Shown here: positions 57,678 to 64,000 of the stretch, piece by piece
Layout: each line of letters begins with the position of its first letter
How positions within the stretch are numbered: the first letter of the stretch is position 1
Assembly (NCBI GenBank): GCA_038087015.1
Contig: JASBNA010000083.1
Span: 110,165-174,164 of the forward strand
From: Cerrena zonata
Taxonomy: Eukaryota; Basidiomycota; Agaricomycetes; Polyporales; Cerrenaceae
Reading direction: 5' to 3'
DNA length: 64,000 nt
The notes under the pieces: model-generated
The model's input: only the letters and a program-made list of their open reading frames with translations
Told to the model about the DNA's origin: nothing
Databases searched by the model: none
Translations under genes and position numbers: made by a program

Positions 57678-60600
57678 CTAATCTCGAAACGGCCGTACGC
57701 ACATTGGGCAGCGTCGGCGGTGCTCCGTGTATTCGTCAAGTTTGTCGTCGAAAATCCCACATAGGTAAGTGTCCAGGTTGGTTTGGAGTTCCAGCATAGC
57801 GTCGGAGACGAGAGCTTGAAATTGTTCTTGAACTTCCATACGGAAGTCGAGAACGAAGTCTTCGCGTTCGGATTCACGATCAGATGGGGTCGGCGTAGGG
57901 GGAATTGAGGATCGAAAGGAGTAGGCGGTTGGCGTGGTAGCACGAGAAGAAGCGGGGTCGACCTCGATATCGAAGATCGAGGTCGAAATCGATTCGTCGT
58001 CGTCGGATGTCTCGTCGTTATAGATAACGTCCGTAAGGGAGGGGGTGGTCGGCATCGAGCATGGGATAGAGGGGCTAGGCGGCGTAGGAGAACGAAGATA
58101 ACAAATGAAGTCGTCGAGGTCGTAAACGACCGACGCTTCTTCGTCGTTTTGGCTATACACGGAAGGGGAAGAGGGTGCCGTGGTGTCGTAGAGATCGTCG
58201 GAGTCATCGTCGAAGAACGATCTCTCTTCGTATTCGACGACGGCGGGGTCTCGTTCGGGCATGTCGAAGGTAAACGAGGGGCGCGGTGGGCTGTTCGGTA
58301 CGAACTCGTATGGGGGTATATAGATTTGTACCGGCGGGACTGCATCGTGTCGATACTCAGAAAAATCGAAAAGAAACCGAATTTTTTGTAACATACCGTA
58401 AGTGTTAGTCGATTCCGTGACATCCTCGCTTTGTTGTTCTGTCTCTATCTCCTGAAATCCGTATGAAGTTCGCGGGGTTTCGTTCGAAGACGTGTCTTGA
58501 GGCCAAAAAGAACTGTCAAAGTGGGTCGGTGGGTTGTTATGAGTCGTAGAGAGCGCGAAGTAATCGCGCGAGGTATTGAGCATAGAGGGTAACGTTGGAG
58601 AGTCCGGGTATGCGAGGACTTCGGGGGCTTCGTAGTGATCGTTTCGTCCTAACGCGGCTTCGTATAGGGAGTCCAGTACGTTTTGATCGACTCGAAGTCG
58701 ATCCGGGGATCCTGGGGTCGATAACTCGTCGTTATAGGTGGGGGACGCATTTCGTAGGTCGGATGGACTAGCGTCGATGTCGTAGGGTCGAGGACGAGTC
58801 GGGCGTGGTTTCCTGTAGGTACGAAGAGGTCGTGTAGGTCCGACTGTTGGGTCTTCATGTATTGTCGATAGAGTCTTGATGAATTGAGTCGAAGGGGATC
58901 GAGGGGAACGCGTGAACCCGGTGTTGAATACGCGTGAGTACTCGTTGTCCACAGAGAAAGGGGGAGGGTACGAAAAAGCAAAGGGATCGTTAAAAACGAT
59001 CGGTTCGGCGCTGTTTTCGATAACGAGGGGAGCGGGGGGATCAGCGTTCAAGATTGTTGGTTCGATGGGCTCGAAATACGTGGGGGAAGGTTCCGGTTGG
59101 TCGAGGTAGGTCCTGGCGAGCTGTAGCATAGAATCGAGGATTTCGGACAACGAACGAGGACGTTGTTCGTTGACGTCGATCGGTTCCTTGACGGAATCCA
59201 AACCGACTTCGACGAGCGTGACCTCGTCGTTGCCCGTAGTCCATTGTCCCGCTGGGGACGCGTGTTTGTCGATGACGGAAAGGGGGGAAAAGATCGAAAA
59301 TGGCTCGTTCGACACGAGACGGTCGAACGGCCGTGGCGTTCCTTTGTTTTCGCATTGGTAAGTCCTTTTGTTCTTCGTGCCTTGTACGAGATGTTGCTTA
59401 CCGTTTCTACCACCTAAGTGGTATTCACGTAGGTCCGTCCATCGGTCTGAGTTCTCACCAGACCGGGACTTGGCGCGGTTTGCTAGCGCGGCATTGTCGA
59501 AGGGTCCGGGTAAGGTCGGGGGGGCAGAAGCGGGACGAGGTGGTTGAGGAGAGAGATAAGCAGAGAATAGAGAGTCCGGCTGTACAGTAGGGTCCCAAAT
59601 GACAAACGCGTTAGAGTCATAGGGCTCTTCGGCATCGTAAACGTAGGCGCTAAAGGGGGAAAGCGGTGCATCGACTTCCATTTCGGGCGTCAAGTAGTGA
59701 TCGGGAAGGAGTAAGTTGGCGTTGAGTTGCTCAGGTGGGTTCAGTAAGGCTTGGGTTGTGTTGGGGGAACTTCCCTCAAGTCCGGGAGGGGTATATATAT
59801 CATTTTCTGATATATTGTTCTGTTCTAAGTTGAATTGTTCCGATGTACAATGAACTTTTCGCTGAGTGAGGCTCCTAAAACATAATAAATTGTATTTCTT
59901 TGCACTCAAAACTTGATCCTTTGTCCCGGGAAGGTCTTGTTTGGCCAATAAATCGCTTACAAAACTCTTCGAGCCTGCTATTGTGCCATCAACTTGATTG
60001 TTGTCCCAGAAATAATTATTTTCGAATTTCTCCTTCAATTTTTCATGCTGTTTTTCCAAATTTAGGGATGGCCTTAATATGGGGAACTCAATTTCTGGAA
60101 GGTTTATGGCAATTGGAGTCTGTAAAATTCGTTCTCTTCTTAACTCTGCAGGGGTTAGTCTTCTATTGTCAGTGGCAATAAAGACAGGCTGAATCTGTGG
60201 TTTTAAACCCTTATTTTTCCATTTAATTGCTGATTTCCCTACCTCATTCATATGTTCGTGAATCTCCTGGGATATTTCTGAGGCTGATCGGACTGATATT
60301 GTGTCATCTGAAATGAGTGAAGGCATATCATCGAAGTCTGAGTTATTGTCTCCAATGGTCCTTTGAATCCCTTGAGGTAAGACTTGAATTATATAGGGGT
60401 CTGAACTGGGTTCGCTGGAGGAATATCCATAAGGATAAATGGGTATAGGAGAGGCTAGGTCTTTAAGAACTTTGAGAGAGAGTATTTCTTCAAAATCTGA
60501 ATTAAATTCAGGATTATTGCTATCAAACATACTTGATGACCAGTATCTCAGCTTCTCAAATCTTTCCTCGACTGACTCTTCAAATTCTGAAGTGTTATCT

Positions 60601-63600
60601 TCACACATTGTGCTGTTTTCATTATCGTCAATAAGAGAGGGGGTTGAACAAATAGAGCGCTCAGGTGTTGGGACTTGTATATCCATATTTTCATCGATGG
60701 TATCCTGATTATCAAATGATCGATCGATCGAAAGGGAAATTGAATTGTCAACAGAGGGAACAGGAGTGGGGTATAGGATCTCTGGGCTTTCATATGAGAT
60801 TGTTGGCATAGAATCATTGGTAGTTACAGGGTATGGCATGTTCTTTGAGACATGGGGGTAAAAACGTAGGTACGCTTGACCTGATCGCTTAAATAAAATG
60901 GCTTGAGGAGAGTCTTCTGTTGTGAAGGATCCAGAAATTTCAACATTAGGCATGTTCCAATCTTCATAGACACATCCTTCCCAACTACCAACTGTTTCTA
61001 AGCTGGCACTTGAGGTAGGGACTGATGCAGTATGGTGATCACTTTGAAAGAATTCTGTAGGCATTCCATTAGATTCAGATATCTTCTGGAGGGTATCATT
61101 GTTGTTTAGGAAGGGATCCCAAATAACTGTAGATGAGCTGAGAGGACTTGAATTGGAAGGGGTATCAGGTATTTCTTCTGAGATAGGCATGTCATCTTTG
61201 ACTTGACAGTGTGAAAAGGCATGTGTCTCAACAGCTGAGAGGATACAGTTGGAGAAAAACGCAGGTACTTTGTTTCCATCAATATTGACAGAATGTGCCC
61301 AATGATCATGATTAGGTTCTGGCTCTGCTGGGACTTCCATTTCTTCATCTGATTCAGGGTTTCTGAATACAAGATATGTACCATCTGGACGTTCTTCTAT
61401 AGAAACATGGTTTCCTTTCTGCCAGGGTCTACCAAGTAACAAGTCGAAAGGAACATGATCTGCAATGTACATAGAGGCCCATGTTTGAACTCCTCCGCAG
61501 GACAAGGGAACTTTCTGAACTAAACCGCAGAGTTGTCCGCTGCCTCCATTTGCATCTTTCATGGTGATAACAACTGTTTTGTCAGCAGGACGGCGAATGA
61601 CTTCTTTCCAGGTTGTGGAGTTAACCACATTAAGTTGAGATCCAGTATCAATAATTGCAGAGATAGGACGTCCATCACATTCCATTCGCAAGTGAATCAA
61701 GTGGCCATGAGTAGGAGCAAAGTGACCAGCAGCCATAACATTAGCACCAGTATCTTCTTCAGAGAAACGTTTGTATTTCATAGCTTGAGATAATTCAGTA
61801 GAGACCTCTTTACAACTTCCTATGATCTCACCAATTGACATAACAACCTGAGTGTTCAGCATTCGATCCAAAATTGCCAGAGGTTGGACATGACGGGAGA
61901 TAGCAGATTGATTTGGTTGAGCACGCTTAGGTGAGTTCTTCTTCTTGGCAGCAGCTTTAGGGTCATTACTTACCTTCTGAATGTCCTCAATATCTTTCAT
62001 AGCCTGGTCTTCAATAATCTCATCATCCTTATGACCATCAAACATAGGAGTGTGGGTATCAATGGGTATATGTGTCTTTGGCTGGTTATTAGATTCACTG
62101 GCTTTCTTATCCTGCTTTGCTTGCTTACCTTTGGCAGTGGTAGATTTGCTAGGAAGATGAACACCATCAAATTTAGCTTGACGTTGAACTTGAGCCCTGC
62201 GAGCATTACGCTCAGCAGCAAAAGAAAAGGGTAAGATAATAAAGTTCTGATCGTCATCTTCATCAGAGGAGGATTGTATTTCAGTGACAAATGAGGGGGT
62301 TTCAACAGAGTAGGAGATGAAGTTTGAAGAAAGAGTAGGTGCAACCATCTTTTGTACTGCTTGAACAATAGTCTCATCTCGAGCTCTCATTATTGTTCTT
62401 CCATCGCCTAATATGAATCTGCCATTGTCGTCTTTTTTGACTTTTCCTTCAGCGATCAATTGTCTCAATTGTTCACAATCACCCATACGGTGTCCTTCTT
62501 TCCCGCACCCATAACAACTAGGTCTTGGCATCCCATTGTAGTTCCTTTGGGGATAACCATTGTTATTCATCCCATTGTTCATACTGCTATTGTTCATGCT
62601 ATTGTTGCTGGGTCCATTGTTCATTGTCTGTCCAACTGGTGGAGGTTTGATAATCCTAGAAATGTCATTGTCTAACTTGAATGCCCTATAATAAATAACA
62701 GCATAGTTAGGATCATCAAGACTCATTCCCTGTAAACGTTTGATCAGTGTTTCAACTTCATCATGTTCTTCAGCAACTTTACCTTCCATACGTGAGAGAG
62801 CTTCTGATGAATGAGTAGCACGAATTAGCTTCCTAGATTTCTTCTTATGTTCTGGTTTCTTCTTTTCCACTTTCTTAGGCTTGGATGAACGAGTGTAGTC
62901 ATTATCGCTATCTTCTTCTGAGGATGAATATGAATCTGTACTTGAGTCAGGACTTGAGTCAGAGGAATATCCTCCTGAGTCTGTATCATCTGCATCAAAA
63001 CGATCTCGTCTGAAAATATGTTCCAATGCTTCTAGGATATAGGTTACACTGAATGGGTCAGAAAGATTGTGAGTAGGGTTTTGTCTGAGTATCAAATCTT
63101 CTAGCTTGGGACGAAGGTGCTTGGGTATTCCATCCCAGAATGCCTTGTCATACTCTCCTTGTGTAATCTTCTTCTTGTTCATAAGCCATCCACCTATTCG
63201 TTGAAATGAACGATAACGTGAACGGACTTTGGAGAGGGAGGTAATATGAGAGTGTCTTGAGGATTTGGCCCAACTTCGCAGATCACGTTTGCGAAATTTA
63301 AGATTGACCTTATCACTATCATAAATCTTGGAGATAGCTTTCTTCAGAGCATCCCAGTTGAAAGTATTGTAGTCAGGGAGTGTCTCAATAACATCTCTTA
63401 CTTGAGAGCTACAATACCTCAATAGGTATCTGCCATAGTCACTGACTTTGACTGTATGAAGGCTAAATAGGTCATCTAAAAGCTTAAGAAATTCCTCCAC
63501 ATAAGTTGCTTGACCCTTAAAGGTCTTAGGTGCATATTTAGATCCACGTGGTGGCATTCCTGATGACATGTTGGTGTTGCTAGGGGTTGGGACGTTGGTT

Positions 63601-63710
63601 GCAGATGATGACTGTCCAGCTCCTCCAGCTGGTGGTTGATTGGCAGCTGATGTACCTGTAGATTGTGATTGACTCTGAGTAGGGTTTGACCCTGATTGAC
63701 CGGTGGGCAT
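57678..63710 (-). CDS. Ty3 element ORF1: Gag, zinc knuckle, aspartic protease and a long unexplained tail
   Basis: A single 2010-codon frame from ATG 63710 (MPTGQSGSNPTQ). Gag/capsid-like helices lie at about 50-250 (PKTFKGQATYVEEFLKLLDD, LLRYCSSQVRDVIETLPDYN). A Ser/Asp-rich, then Lys-rich linker is followed by Asn-rich repeats and the nucleocapsid knuckle CYGCGKEGHRMGDC (C-x2-C-x4-H-x4-C) near 400. The protease near 680-790 has IDTGSQLNVV and DLLLGRPWQ. After about residue 800 comes a tail of 1200 residues rich in Ser, Pro, Asp and Glu without known domains, ending in a cysteine pair (CPMCVRPFRD). The last 690 codons (57678-59760) are much richer in CpG than the rest of the ORF. Usual Gag-PR proteins are far shorter. 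Confidence 0.9.
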   Translation of the reverse strand: MPTGQSGSNPTQSQSQSTGTSAANQPPAGGAGQSSSATNVPTPSNTNMSSGMPPRGSKYAPKTFKGQATYVEEFLKLLDDLFSLHTVKVSDYGRYLLRYCSSQVRDVIETLPDYNTFNWDALKKAISKIYDSDKVNLKFRKRDLRSWAKSSRHSHITSLSKVRSRYRSFQRIGGWLMNKKKITQGEYDKAFWDGIPKHLRPKLEDLILRQNPTHNLSDPFSVTYILEALEHIFRRDRFDADDTDSGGYSSDSSPDSSTDSYSSSEEDSDNDYTRSSKPKKVEKKKPEHKKKSRKLIRATHSSEALSRMEGKVAEEHDEVETLIKRLQGMSLDDPNYAVIYYRAFKLDNDISRIIKPPPVGQTMNNGPSNNSMNNSSMNNGMNNNGYPQRNYNGMPRPSCYGCGKEGHRMGDCEQLRQLIAEGKVKKDDNGRFILGDGRTIMRARDETIVQAVQKMVAPTLSSNFISYSVETPSFVTEIQSSSDEDDDQNFIILPFSFAAERNARRAQVQRQAKFDGVHLPSKSTTAKGKQAKQDKKASESNNQPKTHIPIDTHTPMFDGHKDDEIIEDQAMKDIEDIQKVSNDPKAAAKKKNSPKRAQPNQSAISRHVQPLAILDRMLNTQVVMSIGEIIGSCKEVSTELSQAMKYKRFSEEDTGANVMAAGHFAPTHGHLIHLRMECDGRPISAIIDTGSQLNVVNSTTWKEVIRRPADKTVVITMKDANGGSGQLCGLVQKVPLSCGGVQTWASMYIADHVPFDLLLGRPWQKGNHVSIEERPDGTYLVFRNPESDEEMEVPAEPEPNHDHWAHSVNIDGNKVPAFFSNCILSAVETHAFSHCQVKDDMPISEEIPDTPSNSSPLSSSTVIWDPFLNNNDTLQKISESNGMPTEFFQSDHHTASVPTSSASLETVGSWEGCVYEDWNMPNVEISGSFTTEDSPQAILFKRSGQAYLRFYPHVSKNMPYPVTTNDSMPTISYESPEILYPTPVPSVDNSISLSIDRSFDNQDTIDENMDIQVPTPERSICSTPSLIDDNENSTMCEDNTSEFEESVEERFEKLRYWSSSMFDSNNPEFNSDFEEILSLKVLKDLASPIPIYPYGYSSSEPSSDPYIIQVLPQGIQRTIGDNNSDFDDMPSLISDDTISVRSASEISQEIHEHMNEVGKSAIKWKNKGLKPQIQPVFIATDNRRLTPAELRRERILQTPIAINLPEIEFPILRPSLNLEKQHEKLKEKFENNYFWDNNQVDGTIAGSKSFVSDLLAKQDLPGTKDQVLSAKKYNLLCFRSLTQRKVHCTSEQFNLEQNNISENDIYTPPGLEGSSPNTTQALLNPPEQLNANLLLPDHYLTPEMEVDAPLSPFSAYVYDAEEPYDSNAFVIWDPTVQPDSLFSAYLSPQPPRPASAPPTLPGPFDNAALANRAKSRSGENSDRWTDLREYHLGGRNGKQHLVQGTKNKRTYQCENKGTPRPFDRLVSNEPFSIFSPLSVIDKHASPAGQWTTGNDEVTLVEVGLDSVKEPIDVNEQRPRSLSEILDSMLQLARTYLDQPEPSPTYFEPIEPTILNADPPAPLVIENSAEPIVFNDPFAFSYPPPFSVDNEYSRVFNTGFTRSPRSPSTQFIKTLSTIHEDPTVGPTRPLRTYRKPRPTRPRPYDIDASPSDLRNASPTYNDELSTPGSPDRLRVDQNVLDSLYEAALGRNDHYEAPEVLAYPDSPTLPSMLNTSRDYFALSTTHNNPPTHFDSSFWPQDTSSNETPRTSYGFQEIETEQQSEDVTESTNTYGMLQKIRFLFDFSEYRHDAVPPVQIYIPPYEFVPNSPPRPSFTFDMPERDPAVVEYEERSFFDDDSDDLYDTTAPSSPSVYSQNDEEASVVYDLDDFICYLRSPTPPSPSIPCSMPTTPSLTDVIYNDETSDDDESISTSIFDIEVDPASSRATTPTAYSFRSSIPPTPTPSDRESEREDFVLDFRMEVQEQFQALVSDAMLELQTNLDTYLCGIFDDKLDEYTEHRRRCPMCVRPFRD

Positions 63711-63909
63711 CAATAAAGTATTATTTGCAGGAGGTTGACTTGAAATACTTGATTGACTTAAAGACTATAAAGTACCAGATGGGGTACTAATACTTCCTAA
63801 GGAAAGTGTGTGGATTGACTAATGGGTGAACCACTAGATGATGATGTTGAGGGTGTTCTATTGTCAAGGACAATATAAAGGGAGAAGGGGTAGTAAATCA
63901 AATTTCCAC

Positions 63910-63927
63910 CCCTCGCGGTGGGCTCCA
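63910..63927 (-). other. Primer-binding site of the Ty3 element
   Basis: Two bases inside the LTR edge, sense TGGAGCCCACCGCGAGGG. It begins TGG as required to pair with the CCA end of a tRNA; the priming tRNA would end in GGUGGGCUCCA with U as discriminator base. It does not look like the TGGTAGC-type site for initiator tRNA-Met. I could not name the tRNA. Confidence 0.7.
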
Positions 63928-63929
63928 GA

Positions 63930-64000
63930 TGACGATCGTTTGATAGATCTCAATGAAAAACAAACAAAACAAACAAACAAAACAAAACTAATCTCAAGAG
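63930..64000 (-). repeat. 5' LTR of the Ty3 element (first 71 bases visible)
   Basis: Starts TGACGATCG like the 3' LTR at 52150. The two differ at one base in the A/C-rich tract and by one A in the ctcaaagag/ctcaagag segment. It continues past the window end. Confidence 0.92.

Larger units (their letters stand above)
52150..64000 (-). mobile_element. Ty3/gypsy LTR retrotransposon, nearly complete (5' LTR cut by window end)
   Basis: Minus-strand element of at least 11.85 kb. The LTR edge TGACGATCGTTTGATAGATC occurs at 52150 and again at 63930. Between them lie, in sense order, a primer-binding site, a 2010-codon Gag-protease ORF, a pol ORF with RT, RNase H and integrase, and a spliced third ORF. 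The order RT-RH-IN is that of Ty3/gypsy. The visible 71 bases of the 5' LTR differ from the 3' LTR by about one substitution and one 1-bp indel, so the insertion is not brand new but the ORFs are unbroken. The target-site duplication cannot be checked since the far edge is outside the window. Confidence 0.93.

Noticed and set aside
57678..58423. N-terminal extension of the pol ORF (MSRNRLTLTVCYKKFG and on)
   Set aside because: It overlaps the ORF1 coding frame and has Ser/Pro/Arg-rich shadow composition; pol homology begins near the ATG at 57253.
58149..59590. Plus-strand frames opposite the ORF1 tail
   Set aside because: Antisense shadows of the CpG-rich part of ORF1, with no start context or domain.

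Overview
The window comes from a filamentous fungus, most likely an Agaricomycete (mushroom-forming basidiomycete). Genes are split by many short GT-AG introns of about 45-100 nt, often with CTAAC-like branch sites, and spacing is tight on both strands. It also holds a Plavaka-type DNA transposon, a family I know from Agaricomycetes, and a large Ty3/gypsy retrotransposon. Exon structures below were reconstructed by hand from splice consensus, reading phase and family resemblance; no transcript data were available.

Layout. 1-13.4 kb is an accessory metabolic block: a GFA/CENP-V domain gene with an apparent frameshift, a convergent pair of short-chain dehydrogenases, a 14-helix MFS exporter, a tandem pair of alpha/beta hydrolases and an APH-type kinase-like gene. 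13.4-16.9 kb is gene-poor, with one unrecognised ORF. 16.9-21 kb holds an NAD(P)-binding epimerase-like gene and an FAD-dependent amine-oxidase-like gene. 21.4-44.9 kb is a housekeeping block: a Rif1-like protein, the E4 ubiquitin-chain factor Ufd2, mitochondrial ribosomal protein bL35m, a histidine phosphatase, a Skn1/Kre6 beta-glucan synthesis protein, an AN1 zinc-finger protein, a PPWD1-type cyclophilin/WD40 protein, an unknown protein and an Ypk/SGK-type AGC kinase. 45-64 kb is a transposon island: Plavaka transposase, minisatellites, a small unknown gene, then a Ty3 element on the minus strand whose 5' LTR is cut by the window end.

How genes may work together. The SDR pair, MFS transporter and hydrolase pair sit side by side like a small catabolic, detoxification or secondary-metabolism cluster, but there is no backbone synthase, so this is inference. 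Both pairs are recent duplicates with identical coding-exon lengths (apart from one 3-nt difference), and one SDR copy has lost the catalytic tyrosine. The housekeeping genes are unrelated in function; Ufd2 and bL35m share a 176-bp divergent promoter.

Points of interest: catalytic serines encoded by 8- and 11-nt microexons in the hydrolases; adjacent RVxF- and SILK-type PP1 docking motifs at the N terminus of the Rif1-like protein; several single-base reading-frame breaks in otherwise well-formed genes (GFA, Rif1-like, PPWD1), which suggest either consensus indel errors or decay; and a Ty3 element with a 2010-codon Gag-protease ORF carrying a roughly 1200-residue unexplained tail, a base-composition break inside that ORF, and a spliced third ORF behind pol.
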